This document shows, one piece after another, positions 1 through 13,600 of a stretch of DNA of 64,000 bases. How positions within the stretch are numbered: the first letter of the stretch is position 1; each line of letters opens with the position of its first letter. The notes below the pieces were generated by a model, which ran no database searches, had not been told where the DNA came from, and saw only the letters and a list, made by a program, of their open reading frames with translations. The stretch spans positions 71,386,631 through 71,450,630 of the forward strand of contig NC_088172.1 in assembly GCF_028769735.1 (NCBI RefSeq), read 5' to 3'. Source of the stretch: Zonotrichia leucophrys gambelii. Lineage: Eukaryota > Chordata > Aves > Passeriformes > Passerellidae. The position numbers and the translations under genes were made by a program.

Positions 1-3000
1 GCTTTTAGTCTTCAGAAATAATAGCACTCCAGAGATGTGGTAAGTTGCACTGATATTAATAGTTAAAAAGATAAATACATTATGTGAATGTATACAGATT
101 ATCATGGTGGCTAAGAAAAGGTAACTGTCAGGCTCAGAAATGAAGTATCTGAGGGTGCACAGTAAGTAGGTCAGGTTTGCAAAGCAAGCAACACTACAAA
201 TTACATAGTGAAGCAAATTTAATATATTAAAAACAATAAATATACCTGAAAACATCTTTTTTAGCAGACATCAAATAAGCACAAGTGATTCATTATAAGT
301 TAAATTTCCTGGAGTGTTAATATGGAAGGACTTGGGAGAAATAAGATGGCCTATCTGAAGGAAAAAAAGGCTTGAATGAAACTTGGATTATTTCTTTGGA
401 GTTTTATCAGTCCCCTTTGGAAGGAAGGAATGCATATTGAATGTAGATAAAACCTGTGGCAGTGCCAGTAGCTGTTGTCTTATTCAAAGCTACTTTATGA
501 CACTCCAAACATTTGGAGTGAAATGGCACACAACGTCATCCCCATCCTGAGCTGTACTGATATTTAGAATTTTAGTAAAATTATGATTAAGCCCCAAACC
601 AGGTTGTTGTGAAAATAAGGCATTTAAAAATTAAAACGCTACCTAAATTTTTAACTTTGCACCTTTGATGTTGTAGAATCATCTTGCATCTGTAGAAACC
701 AAGACACAGGTTTTTGACCTTGTCAAAAATCAAAGCATACACAAAGAAATGAAGTGAATTTTACCATTGTACTTATGTACAGGATTCTGATTGACAGAGG
801 AATACAGAAAAAACACAGAAAAGGCATACAAGACCTGTGCTACTTGCAATAGTCTTCTATGCAGCTCAAAGCACAAAGTTCCTGGTACCCTTAAAAGGTC
901 AGTAGCATTTAAAGCTATAAAATACATCTGCTAATGCTGATATAGCCTATTGAACTTTGAGAAAGAACTCCTACTGGAGTTAAGCCAAGAAGGGCTTTTG
1001 CCTGTACTACACAATTCACACCAAATTTAGTACTTCCCATTTTAGAATTCTTGGGAAAAAAAAGGTTTTTTTTTGATATTTCTAGAATCAAGTAAATATT
1101 TGCAGGAAGCAACTAATCACCTTGACAACAAGCCATTAAATACTCAACAGAAGAAGAGCAGGTAGAAAATGCCACTTCTTCAACAACTAGAAAATCATGA
1201 ATGAGTGGGCTGATATGTTCTGCCCATTTAAAATACATGACCTTGTTAATTTAAGTGTCAACTTAACCCAAGTTATTTAAAAAGAGACCAGAGCCATTTT
1301 TTTTTTTTCTTTTTTTTTTTTGAGTGTTTAAAGGAACCAGGATAATTATAATATGTTAATGGAACCAGCTGTCTAGGCTCACTTAAAAGAATGCACTAAA
1401 TCAAGAGGGATTTCTAGTAAAAACCACCAATCTTACTATCTTTTTGTATCTTACTGTCCAATTGTTCAGAATTCAGGAGTCAGACTTCCTTCATTTAGTG
1501 CCATAACCCTTATCAGAACAATACACAACAGAAAGAAGCAAGCCAAATAGCACCAAGTGATTTGATGAAGGACCCTGTAACTTGGTATTGAGCCACAGTC
1601 ATTACTAGAAATAAAAAAAAAAAGACTACACAATAATTGCATAACATTACCCATTTTAGTCTTACTAAGGACCTGTCTTAAAGAAGAAATTTCCATTGCA
1701 GACTAATACACACCAACTCATCAACCTTAAATGAAATGTTATCAGGTTTTTTTGCTAGTCTAACTGAAACGCTGCAAGAACGCAGAAATCAAATTTTATT
1801 GTGGTATGATGATATGACAGAACAGTTTATTGATAAATAATAAGGTAGCTGAATATTTACATCATCAAAGAGGATAAAGGACATATCTAGGTCTGCAAGT
1901 CCAATGTGGAAAATCAGCACCTATATCTGAGTATGACAGAGAGGACAGATAGAGCAGATATATAGATATATTTATACATTTTTATATCTATATATATAGT
2001 TACAATGATTTCATAATGCAAATCTTGGAATATTCACATATGAGAAAAAATAGTAATTACAGGAAATGAACCCAAGAGATTTTACATATTCTATGAAGTC
2101 AGCAGCTCATAAAGCAGTTTGTTCAGGAGTGGATCTGCACTTACTTGGGGGGGTTCACCACACCAGACACAACTTCTCTAGACTTTTTCAATCTGTCATT
2201 AAATGACAGTATAGCACAGATTTTTTTTTTTTTTTTTTCTTAGAGCATGAAGGCTCTTGTAAATGTAGGTACAATTGCACCAGGAAAGACCAAAAATCTA
2301 GGATCCTGCCTTCAAGTATAGTCAGCAATGAATGGCATACTTAAATCTACATTTGCATTTCAGTTTCTCTACATGTGAACACCAAGTGTTAACCTGATAC
2401 AAACTGACACTAAAATATGCAAAATATACACCAAAACATTAAAAAATTACAAATACTCTTTAAAAATTACTTCCAAACTTTCCCATGTGATATTTTATTA
2501 TCCAGATTTTGGGTTTAAATCTCTGAAGCTTTCGGTAGCTTGTAACAAAACAAGCCATTTTTCACCAGATTCTGTGCTAAGTGAGAAGGCCCAGCTCTTA
2601 CAGCTGCCTCTATGAGATGTATTTTTATGAGGTGCTTTACATTCCAATTCTCTGCTTGGAGTAAAGCATGACTATATCGGATCTTCTGGCTTATTTGCTC
2701 CTGCAAAGAACTACAGGAATAATGATGTTAAGGAGACTGCGAAGTGTTTGAAATTCACAGTAATTGCTAGACTCCTTTTCTCTGAGGAGAGGTCATTTCA
2801 CAGGTGATTTCACTTATTGAGAAGATATTCCTAAGTCCACATTTAAACTAAGGGACTAAAAGTGTTTCACAGGCCTTTTGCCTACCTGGCGGCCATAACC
2901 TGATCTTCACTGAGGCAAGATCCAAGTGCCCAATACCACCCCTATCTTCCTCTGCTGGAATTCTGGTTGTATTCTGGCAGAAGACTACTCCAATACTTTC

Positions 3001-3545
3001 TAGAACAAGCAAGAGGGTCAATGGGATAGGCTCCCACAGAGCCTTTTTTAGGAGTACTGCAGGCCTAGCAAGGCTCTCAGCAGAGCAAAGGAGGATGAGA
3101 AAAACATTGACATCGGATTGCTGCCCTATTGCTTTGCTGTAATTGTAAAGGAAAGAAGTTGTGTGCATCACTCTAGCTGAACAGAATAAGGAGGTTGCAA
3201 AGCAATCAAAATTTGTCTCAGGGTCACAACTGCATCTCTGGAGATACCTGTCTAAATGTCTGTACTGAAATTAAAACCAGCTTTTTATGTCATTTGTCAA
3301 GAAGGCCCCCCAAAAAGCACTGCACACTTCACCATGTCTAAGAAGTAGTGTCAAGGTCAGAGAAGCACTGCAAAGAACATGACAGCACATTCAGGCACAA
3401 ATGTAGAAATAAACTGAGTTATGGAGGAATCAGCAAACTCCAGAAGAACAAAAGCTCAGTGAGCTCATTGCTCATTTCCATTGAGCAGGCAAACAGAAAA
3501 AAAGCAGCAGAATTAAAAGCAGAGAGGATTAACAAGAGACTGTAC
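1..3545 (-). other. CRIM1: CRIM1 intron downstream of exon D (partial)
   Basis: This is the 5' part of the intron after the first VWC exon. It starts with donor G|GTACAG at 3545 and runs off the left edge, so its full length is unknown. The next VWC exon expected from CRIM1 was looked for on the minus strand and not seen. The stretch is AT-rich and holds T-rich tracts at about 1297-1321 and 2221-2240 and an AT-rich dyad at 1958-1995. Small open frames here, such as 2848-3171 on the minus strand, have no recognisable domain. Confidence 0.85.
1958..1995. repeat. AT-rich inverted repeat
   Basis: Arms of 13 nt at 1958-1970 and 1983-1995 (ATATATAGATATA and its reverse complement) are perfectly complementary around a 12-nt spacer. 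The composition is almost entirely A and T, so this is most simply an AT microsatellite that happens to be palindromic. Confidence 0.7.
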
Positions 3546-3728
3546 CTTCACAGACTGGGCAGCACTCTCCTTCTGGCACATAGTACCTGTCGCAGTGTAG
3601 CTCACCACACTGGGCAGAGAAACAAATGGAGACTCCCCCCTGGCACCGACAAAATCGACAAGCATCCATCCGAAACATGTCTCCATCATAATACTCCATG
3701 CTGTTAAATATGCAAGTTGGCTTCACTT
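3546..3728 (-). CDS. CRIM1: CRIM1 exon D: first VWC (chordin-type) domain
   Basis: This 183-nt exon (61 codons, phase 1 at both ends) encodes the first von Willebrand factor C domain of CRIM1, about residues 331-391 in human numbering from memory. The translation contains EYYDGDMFRMDACRFCRCQG and ends VPEGECCPVCE, with ten cysteines including the C-x2-C-x1-C and CCxxC signatures of VWC domains. Human CRIM1, as I recall it, differs at only a few positions. VWC domains in this family (chordin, CRIM1, kielin) bind BMP-type ligands in the secretory pathway and at the cell surface. The acceptor is a long pyrimidine run ending CTTTCAG at 3729; the donor is G|GTACAG at 3545. As a symmetric exon it could be skipped without a frameshift. 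The plus-strand open frame across it (3348-3707) is a shadow. Confidence 0.97.
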
Positions 3729-3754
3729 CTGAAAGAAGAAGAAGAAAAAAAGTG

Positions 3755-3873
3755 TTTTACAGAGATTGTTAAACAGGAAATAGTTAAGCTTATGGCGCTA
3801 CTGACAAAAACAGATATAAAAGAGACAGTTGATTTTTCTTTCATTTTGTAAACTCAAATACAATTTCATTTTT
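3755..3873. repeat. Diverged direct repeat, copy 1 (next to exon D acceptor)
   Basis: This stretch matches 4732-4841 in the same orientation. A 24-nt block (3825-3848 and 4797-4820) is identical, and the flanks align with scattered substitutions and a few gaps, for example AACAGGAAATAGTT against AACAGGATATAGTT. In the transcript sense this copy lies about 30-140 nt upstream of exon D, where the branch point and upstream pyrimidines would be. Confidence 0.75.
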
Positions 3874-4731
3874 AAAACATGGTATATTTTATTTTCTGTT
3901 CAACAATGGAAGAAAATGAAATGACCCTCAGAGCATCTGTCTACAATTATAAATCTCAATTAAGAAAAATTAAATCCTGGAAAAAGGCTGCAATGCTGGT
4001 ACCTCTTCGTAGGTGCTAAATATTTTTCATCCTCAATGAACCTGAAGCTACTTCAAATTTTAGCACATGAAAAAATATGCCCTTCTGTTTTAAGAAGTCA
4101 GTTTCTGATGTTTCTTAAGTGTAATCTTCCTCTCTGTAGCACTTGGTACTCAGGTGGATAAATTGCAATAAAGTTGTCCAATTGATAGTTTAAAAAACCA
4201 ACCAACCAAAACCCAAACATTTTGTGACTGCATGATCTGTTAAGCAGAACTGAACACTTATTTTTTCAAGCAACCTGGAGCTGTAATAGCCAGCTCACAA
4301 CCAAACTCCTCAAAAAAAATTTAAACTCAATTGTAATAATATGTTACATGAATAGTTACATGATCACTTTAGCATTTCAAAACCATAAGATTGGTAGTTC
4401 TTGTATGCCTCTGTCTACAGCAGAACCTTGACATAGAATTAAAGCCAAGCTTTGTGGGAAACTAAGAGTTTCTCAAAAATTTGAAGTGTTTTGGGAAGAA
4501 CATTGTTCGTTTACTTTGTTAACATTCAAAAAAAGGAAAGAAAGACGCTAATTAAACCAATGAAACAGTCTGCAGATTTAATCAGCTTTTTCTCATCATT
4601 ATTATTTTATACCAAAGACATTTGGTTCCAGATTATAAGAAGATCTACACAGCATGTATATATCACAAGATCTTCATAGAGGTTTTGTCCTCGCTGTTAC
4701 CCCACATTTATGAACCCTCCTCCATCACCTA

Positions 4732-4841
4732 GTTTACAGATACTGTCAAACAGGATATAGTTTATGTTGCTGTTAACCAAAACAGACACAAAAGACACAG
4801 TTGATTTTTCTTTCATTTTGCCCATTTCATTTCATTTTCAA
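4732..4841. repeat. Diverged direct repeat, copy 2
   Basis: Second copy of the repeat at 3755-3873, about 970 bp deeper in the intron. It shares the exact block ending TTTTTCTTTCATTTTG on the plus strand. The sequence beyond it on the exon side does not resemble exon D, so the duplication covered intron sequence only. Confidence 0.75.
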
Positions 4842-7800
4842 AGCCCACTCAGTTCAACCAGCCAACTGATCCCCCCACTTCCACAACACTGTGCAGCTCC
4901 ATGGCTTAGGGCTGAATCATTGTGACTCAAGACACTGTAGGAAAAACACTCCAAAATTATGTTCAACTATAGTACTCCACATTAGTCATTAGGAAATCAT
5001 GACTTCACACTATCATCATTATATTACTCAATTACTTAAGCCCCCTCCCTCCTCTCCACTTCAGAATAAAACTTTGGCCTCCTATGACACTAGCCCAAAA
5101 TTTGTGAAAGCAGCCACCCAAAGTACAGCAGTATTTAGTCCACCAGTCTGTTCCTTTCAGAAGCTGTAAATCTAGCAGTCTGAAAAAACAAAGGTTCTGC
5201 AAACAGGAAGCTATTTATTTCAGCAATAACATCAAATACTGTAGGTAAACCCACCATGTTTCATTGCATTTGAAGCAAACAGCAAAGACAAGAAGGGACA
5301 ATTGTCCATGTTTCTGATTTCTGTAGAACAGATGGTAAAGACTATTTACTTATATATGTAATGCCTAGCCACCTAGAGTTGAAAACTGTGACCACTTTAT
5401 GGTCAGGTGATTTTTCTTTTGCCTAGTGATCAATCTCACATGGGAGATGAAATATATTTAAATGAAAAATCAGCATTTTCAGATTCCTTTCAATCCACCA
5501 CAATTCCCTGAACTTCTGGGAGCTAAAAACCGAGTTTTTCTTGACAATGACACAGTTTTTCTTTAAAACTCTAAAGCATTTCAAGGACTTCTTTCAACAT
5601 ATATTGTGCTCCAGCCTTGAGTTATTTGAAATTATTGTAAAGCATTAGAGTTGAAACTTGGAAGTATCCAGAGCAATGTTTGATTTTTACATGCCTGTTC
5701 TGTCTTCAAGGCATAATGTAGAAAGCAGCATAAAAAATAAAAGCAAGAGGAGGAAATACCACTGTGTCCAGGAAAACAGCTATGACCTCATTAGAAAGCA
5801 ATTCACATAAACAAACACTTGAGAAATATTTCAAGTTTATGCAGCTCAAGCTGTTAGTTTAAAAACCTTCTCAAAAAGGAAAAGTGCCAACACAACTCAA
5901 AAGGCCTTTAATACATTTGCTTCTGGCTTCACTGTTTTGACTGCAGCTTTCCAGATTTTTACTGATTCCCCCACACCTGAAGAGTAGAGATGAATTCCTG
6001 CCTCATCAGAAGTAGAAACATAATCTCCCATTAATTATTGTTATTTTTAAATGCCCAAACAAGACTATGCAAGTAACTGCAAATCCTGTAGGGAAACAGC
6101 ATGTTTTATTCCTACAATGCAAACCACTGTAGAATTTCACTGTGTGTATTTTTAACATCCTCCCTTATGGCAAGTGTATATATCCAGACTAACTATAGAC
6201 CTAAGCCCATGCATCCAGCTACAAGACAAGGATTACTTTTGTTAGAACCATCTGTAAGACTCCAGTCTTGAGACTGAGTCAAGGCAAAACAAGCACTAAA
6301 ATGAAGAACTCTAGCTTTAGATACTCCAGGTGGAAGCCTAAGTGAGCAACACACAGTGAAATTATAATAATGTGTTTCTTCCACCACAATATGCTTAAAG
6401 ATCTTCCAGTTCCCATTTTTTTCTTGTTGTGTTTTTTTTAAGTGCCAATTTTATTGCCTTATTGATGTAAGTATGACAGGCACCAGGGGATAAAAGAACA
6501 TAAAGGTAACATTAAATAAATGCATCTTTTCCTTAATTCATTATTTCATTGTTCTGCCAAAAAAGAGAAAACAGAAGGTAGGACTCCTCAAGCTTCAGTG
6601 TGTCACAAAGGAATTCAAACTGCCAAAACCTCATAGCACAAAGCAGTTAAATATATCTGAGACTCCAAATCCTGTTTGTGATGCAGACTACCACAACAAA
6701 GCAATGGGCATGAGACACAGGCCATGGCTTAGTGAGCATGAATTCAATGTCTGCTAGCTCTCAGATAACCCAGTAATACTAGATTGATCCAGCCCAAGCA
6801 CTGACACACAGCTGCCCATCTGAGAAAGAAGCCAGGACAGAGGGGATGTTCTCCAGAAAAATGCAGGGTTTTTTCTGGCAGTGGAAAAACAAATGACAGC
6901 TCTGCTTCTATATAAAGTCAAGCATGACTACAATTGACTTGATTTGCCATTAAAGTTCCTATCACAGAGTTAAAAGAAAAATAGTTCTAACACAAATTTA
7001 GCTCTGCATGGCCACAGTCTTTTTGTTCTGGGAGTGAGAGCCCAAAAAGGTGGCACTAAACCCCACAGCCTCACACTACATAAACAGTGATCATTTCTCA
7101 AACCTTTATCACCAATCTGAACTGCAAAGGGACACAATCTGTTTTATTAAATTAGTTTTCAATGGTACTTTACCTCCTACATGTAAATATAATGAAATAC
7201 ATATTAGTTCTATGGGCTGAACTACTCAAAAGTAAAAATTCTGTTAATGAGATTTATGTAGTTTCCTAATACTTATGGTTTTCTTTAATGCAAGTCCTGG
7301 AACAGCTCAGAAACACATGCAAGTCTGGCAAACCATCCCTTGCAAGGCAGCAGCTCTGCACACGGTCACACCAAGCACATGAGATGCCTCAGGGCATCAG
7401 CCTCTGTCGGCAAGTTTGGGCATTTTCTTCTGTAGTATCAGAAATTCCAGCTCTACCAAACGGGAAGCAAGATTCAAAACAATTTTCTGTTGTTCCAAGG
7501 ATTAAAAGGTTCATGATTCCAGGACTTCAAATGTTCCTTCAGCATAAAGAAGTATTTGTACCAGAGCCCTGGAAAGAACTTGGGTAAGTGCTGTGAACTT
7601 TCTATTAAATGAAAGGGAAGGAAACAGAAAAATTTGAATCCTGTGTCTGTGTAAACAAAATACAGAAAAGATTTCCATTTTTCCAAAGCTGAGCTGATAG
7701 AGTTTAAAAAAGATAAGGTTATGTGTCATAGGAATTGGTCCATTATAATGTTATAAGGCAACTGTATGCTGTTGCTGCCCTGCCAGCATATAAAAACAAG

Positions 7801-10530
7801 CTAGGTAGAAAAAACTATTTGGATTCTTATCCTTCAGGTTGTGCTGCTTGTTTTTCCTAAGCAGCATAGTCCTTACTACTGCAGTATATTATATTGCAGC
7901 ATATTCCCTATTAACACAATTACAGAACTGTTCTGAAAGTCCTTTGGTGGTGCATATTCTAAAAAAGTCATCCAGCAACAGAGAAACCAGAATTAAAACT
8001 GAAACTATTATTTGTAAATGAATGCATTTATTTATACAATTACTTAAAAATATTTTCTCAGCTTTAAGGAATGAAATACTATTTTGTGGCAACTACAGTC
8101 TGTAAAAGAAATTAAAAGATACTTGGGATGCTGAAAAAACACAAATTCAGCTCTCCCTGATACATCCCTGTCTTAATATTTTCTTTAAAACCACCAGTAA
8201 TGGAGGAAATGCAATGTACCTATTAAACAACTCCACAGTTTGATCGACTGTAATGCAACAAAAATCATGGAAGGGGTAATTCAGGTTAGACAGAAGCAAC
8301 AAACAAATGGAAAGGAAGCGTCCCCTAAGCTTCATTACATTTCTCATCTTTGAGGTCTCATGTTCTACATTTTTTTTTTCTATCCTCCAGTATACAAATT
8401 TCTTGCTAAGAGGAGTCATCCTCAGGACACCTCAGGGTGCCCCTGCCTACATTCTCTCTTACAAATAAAATGTATGCCTTTCTTTCAGTTTTAATATTCC
8501 CCATCAGGTCATGTGTTTTAGCGTTTGATTGGTTCTGTGATTTTCTACAAGGCTATCCCTCTTCTTTCTCTTAACTCCTTCTAGAAAATTAAGTGCTGCT
8601 TTTTAACATCCTGCAGTGCTGCTACTGGTAAATGCCAGGACAACAAAGGAGGAGCTGGGCCCACAGAGGGTGGTGGCTATGCTCTAAAACAGTGACAGAT
8701 TTCCTTGATGAAATTGCCAAACAATCCTTGGAAGCAATACATGTTCTTCATAACAGAGGAATGTGTTTAAATCCCAGTGGTCTCTGGGATTGTCAATCCA
8801 CCACAGGAGAAAATACATGTTGTGATCAGGTTAGCCATAGGCATGTCAATGGGGCACAGACATCTGGAACAGCACCACTATCAGGCACTGGCACAGCCCA
8901 TCAGGCATTGCCAGGACACTTGTGAGAAGCCTCTCATACATGAGAGAACTTAAAAATTGCAGGGGGAGGAAAAAAAAAATATCTCCAAACCTGTAACACA
9001 TGGCTGTGGTCTGGCATTCTAACAGGCCTAGCCATATCTTCCATGCTTTGAGAAAAATACTGAATTCTAACCTTGTCCTTTAAAGTATTGGCAACTTCAT
9101 CCAAGTTTAAAACTCCAGCAGTATTTGAGCCAGAACATTATTGAAGATATTAGTCTACCAAGACAATTCACTTTGGCAAAAAACCATTACTATTTCACCA
9201 AAGTAAACACTAGAAGTATATACTTAATTTTTTTATTATTTTTTTTTACTTTAAACCCAGAACTGCACCATTTGACATCTAATATTTTTTGTATATGCCA
9301 TATCATTTCACAGAATCTATACAGCATCTTGTGTTTCATTAACCAACAATAAATAAATGAAATAGACTTTCTCCTTTTTATTTTAAAAAATAAATTTGTT
9401 TTAAAAACCCAGACTCTACTTCCCACTGAAAAACCCTCCTGCTCCTAGTGAACCACTCAAGGATTTTGAGTCTGGTTTCACATCCAGCTGTGGTCCTGAC
9501 AATCCCTACCCTGTCTCTTTTATCTATTTATCTACAGACTACTTTTTACCAGGAATTTTGGGTTGCCTGGCCTTCAGTTTTCTGTGTTTTCCCTTTCCCT
9601 CTTGTTTTAAATGTAACTGGTAATGACTTGCACTGTTTCACATACTCTCCCCAGTTTGACTAGGGCAAGTATAATACAGGTTCAGAGGATCTAAAACATT
9701 TGACTTGGTTTGGCAGACTCACCTACTTTTTCATTATACTAGACCAAATTCTCATCCAGCTGTGATTGGCCATGATTTTCAAATACCTTTCAGATGTTCT
9801 GACTGAACTAAAAACAATAAACCTCAAAACCAAACCTCAGCCCACAACAACTAAAGCTCTCTACCTTTTTGATATCAGATTGTCCTCCTTTAATGTTAAC
9901 CTTACTACGTACCAAACAATTTGTTATCTTTTTCATCTCACAAGATGCATTTTGCATTTAATTTTTTAAGCAGCTGCCTATTTGAAGTCCACCACAAAAA
10001 TCTGTGGTTTTGGATGGCCAAAGAGAAATATGCAGTACTGTTCAATTAGTATTAGGACTGTTTAGTTATCTGCTCCAAGACAGACTATTACCTTGCTCAA
10101 ATCCTTATTTCTTTAGAGCACACACAAAGAAAGTTTAATGAAAGTGCAATAAAGACTGCCAAAATTAATGCAATAAAATGGTAGATGGTGTTTCTGAGGT
10201 ACTTCACTTGGACTTCATTCCTCCTTCAAAGGTGAATATTTTCCTTGCTGACCCTATATTCCCCCTCAATTCCTTTCAGTACTCATGGATGTTCTCTTTA
10301 GAAACAGACCATTGTTATTTCCTTTTAGAAATAATAGAATTACCTTTATCCTTTTCTGCACCATGAGATTAATAATGCAATTGCTATGAGGAGCAAGTGC
10401 ACCAACAGGTGACAAGAAGTGCGATAAAAGAGGATTTTTAATCTCTCCTCTAATGCAGTACCACTGTATAGAGATGCAAGTGTGAAAATAGCCAGAAGGC
10501 ACAGAGTAAAAAGAAATGCCTCATTTAGTC

Positions 10531-10578
10531 TCTCATTTGAGAAGATAAACTTTAGTCAGTTTATCTTGTCAAATGAGA
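10531..10578. repeat. Inverted repeat, 21-bp arms, 6-nt loop
   Basis: Arms at 10531-10551 (starting TCTCATTTGAGAAG) and 10558-10578 are complementary at 20 of 21 positions, with one G/G mismatch and a 6-nt loop. Either strand would fold into a tight 48-nt hairpin. It is shorter than a usual Drosha substrate and has no known name. Confidence 0.8.
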
Positions 10579-10627
10579 AAAAAACATTCACAGAAACAGT
10601 TATAAAACACTGATTATGAGTCACATC

Positions 10628-10669
10628 AAGTGGTCTTACCTATGTAGGAGAAGTGGTCTTATGTAGGAG
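10628..10669. repeat. Short tandem duplication
   Basis: AAGTGGTCTTACCTATGTAGGAG at 10628-10650 in the form AAGTGGTCTT + ACCT + ATGTAGGAG is followed directly by AAGTGGTCTT + ATGTAGGAG at 10651-10669. The second unit lacks the four bases ACCT. It is a simple local slippage product. Confidence 0.85.
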
Positions 10670-13600
10670 ATCACTTCTGTACCACCATGGAATTATCAGT
10701 ACAGCCTAAACCAGCAGAATAGAAATGGTCAAAGTCATAAGTCCTGGGGAAGGTGTGATTTGATCTTCCCAGGATCAATGCCAGTTATTTTCATGCATCC
10801 ATCATCCATCCAGTAGTCCCACTGTCAATGGATAGGGCAATGAAAGTCCACACTTCAGCTCCCAGGGAAAATGGATTGGGACTCCACAGCCATCCTTGGC
10901 AGAGCTGGGCTCTAAAATCACAGCTCACACACAGCCATGGCAGAAAGCAGCGTGGTCCCCTTGACCTTGAACCATGCTGACACATTGATGAGGACCACTC
11001 ACACACCTAATGCATCGTATTTCACAAACCAATCAACAATATTTTTTGAAGTAGCAGTTGTTTTCAAGGAAACTTACTGAGAAGTGAAAGCTCTGACTGA
11101 CAGAAGGCAGCAGCTGCAGGATGCCTGGTAATTGCTCTCTCAAATTTCTAAGGCCCAGCTCACAGTCAGTATGTGCTTTAAGTGCAACTTATATTCAAGA
11201 CATCTATGCATCAATACCTAATTAGAGAACAGGCAAGTTTGGATACTCACTCTTGTTTCCAAGCGCTTGAACTCTTGCTGCACATGCAGCTTTTAATCTC
11301 TTTAGACTCACTTGTTGATGCTTGTAATTGAATGCAGAATCAATTTTCTTTCCTTACAAGCTCCCCATGAGTAAAAGCAGAACACCAGGATTAGCAGACA
11401 GAAGTCCTGGTAAATAATATATTTTGTATGGATCAGAAGAAACTAGCTTCTGTAAAACACAGGATTTTTTGGAAGACTACATATCTTGGGAATCTCTCAC
11501 TCAATTCTCCCCAAATAAGTATCACATACTATCTAGTATTCTCTAGATGAAAAGCAGTTTTCAGGCAAGTGCAAGTGGGGAAACTTCACGGCATAGTCTG
11601 TCTTTAAACAAAGCAATAACTGACACACTTTCCCTGAAACAGGGCAGTAGAACCACAGAACAGACAAAACCTCTTTGTTTAGTTTCATACAGTAAGATGA
11701 AATTATTTGCTATAGAGTTCCCATGTTGCCTTATTTCCTTTATATCGACTTCACACTTCTCTGAAATGAGTACATTTGACTATGGATGTAATCTTCTCTT
11801 CCCTGAAAACTTTACTACTGAACAGCACTGTGCAAATCTCTGATTCCCATATGCAATAAGCAGTGATGTATTCAGCTGGCATTCAGTTATACCTCTAGTG
11901 ATACTATTTTATGGCAGCCAGAGATTTAAATTTAGAAATTCATACTTCTGTCTGCTTCAGGCTAGAATTGTGTTACTTGCACGAAGTAGGGCTTGCACTG
12001 ATGGTCATCAAAAGTATAAGATTAGGAGAAACAGCCAGGAAGCCATCTAAGCACAGATGACTGACAAAATCCTATCACTACTGCATTTTAAATCACTGCC
12101 AATAGTTCCATAGAGTTGCAAGGTTTGAGTTAAAAATTAAACATTAAAGACCTTTCTCCTGACAAGGAAAAAGGAGCATAGAAATAACATGTTTCAGCCA
12201 TCATTGTTGTCTGAGCTGTCATTTTGATATCCAAGGACCAGGCAGGGTATGCTCAGGGATGGCTCAAATACTCACCCTAGATAAATCATGACAAAGGAAC
12301 ATGATCGTGTCAAAAGAGAACTCTGGATTCCTTCCTATCACCATTTAACAACACAGAATGATTTTCCTTACAAAGATGCTTCCCTTCAAAATGAAGGAAT
12401 CAATGCATGCCTTAAAATTGACCTTTTCAATTGACTGACCTTTGGAACGAGAATCACATTCTAATGACAGCAAGCATTAACTGTAATAGTGAAAACTTTT
12501 AAATATAGCAGTGCTCTAAAAAGCACAACTTTATGTCTCTAGTTGTGTAACAGTTTTATGTGAAATACTCTGATATCTGCAATACATTCATGATGTTTAA
12601 AATATCACACAGAACTATTGTAATCTATCTGCAATGTAGGTTTTTTTTCTTCTCACCAATAAGAAAGTTGTTCTCAGGACTTTATAAATTTTTTTTGGTA
12701 TTAAAAAACCCCCAAAAAAGTTTGACCTATGCAAAGATTGGACAGTTACAGACAATAGTTACTTAACAAAAAGCTCCAATTAAATGAAAGGATCATTTTC
12801 CAAGCAGGAATAAATGTTATTTTGGTGATTTATAATGTCTATATAATTACAGAATAAACTATGAGAAGCAGCAGATTGCATATGATGTAAAATATACGGA
12901 CACACCCAATACAAATCTGAAGCAGGAAAATAAAGACCAGAGTGTTGACTTAATGCTGTATTTATGATCAAATAACACCGCCATTACAATCTGCAAAAGA
13001 AGTAATTACTGCAGAAGCTTATTTTGCCACAGATTAATATGCTTTTCTTAGAAAGACCAACCAAAAGCTAGTCTGAGACAGTGTGTATCAGGAACAAAGG
13101 TAACCACACAAAATCTATACATATATTGTAGATCTTCTACATCAGTTTTACATTAAATCCAGGAAAAACACATGCAAAATAACTGATCTGTCCCCAAACT
13201 GCTGACAAACAACAAAGAGAACATACTGTAGAGTCTCTCCATGACATGTATTTTGCATCCATTATTAACTATCCCCTCAACATTAGCCACTGTTATTCTA
13301 CAACTATGTAGATCTCCTTCCCACACAGTAAAGCCAGCCTACCCATACCGTGAACATGCAGTTCTGCATCTATCACATTAGCACAAAATTGCAATAAATA
13401 TTGCAGAAGTCCAGCCTGTTTTAACACTCTGACCATAATTAGGGTTACCTAAATATAAAAATTGGACTTTTGTGCAGTCTACAATACAGTAATTTGTAAT
13501 GGATACCCTTATTTTAAGGTAATGATGGTCAGTATTCTTCCTGACTGATCCCTCCCCCCCCTCCTGCCAAAGGAATGATTTAATTCTTTTATTATTTAAT

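Noticed and set aside
3348..3707. 119-codon plus-strand open frame overlapping exon D
   Set aside because: It is antisense to a clearly recognised CRIM1 VWC exon and has no similarity of its own.
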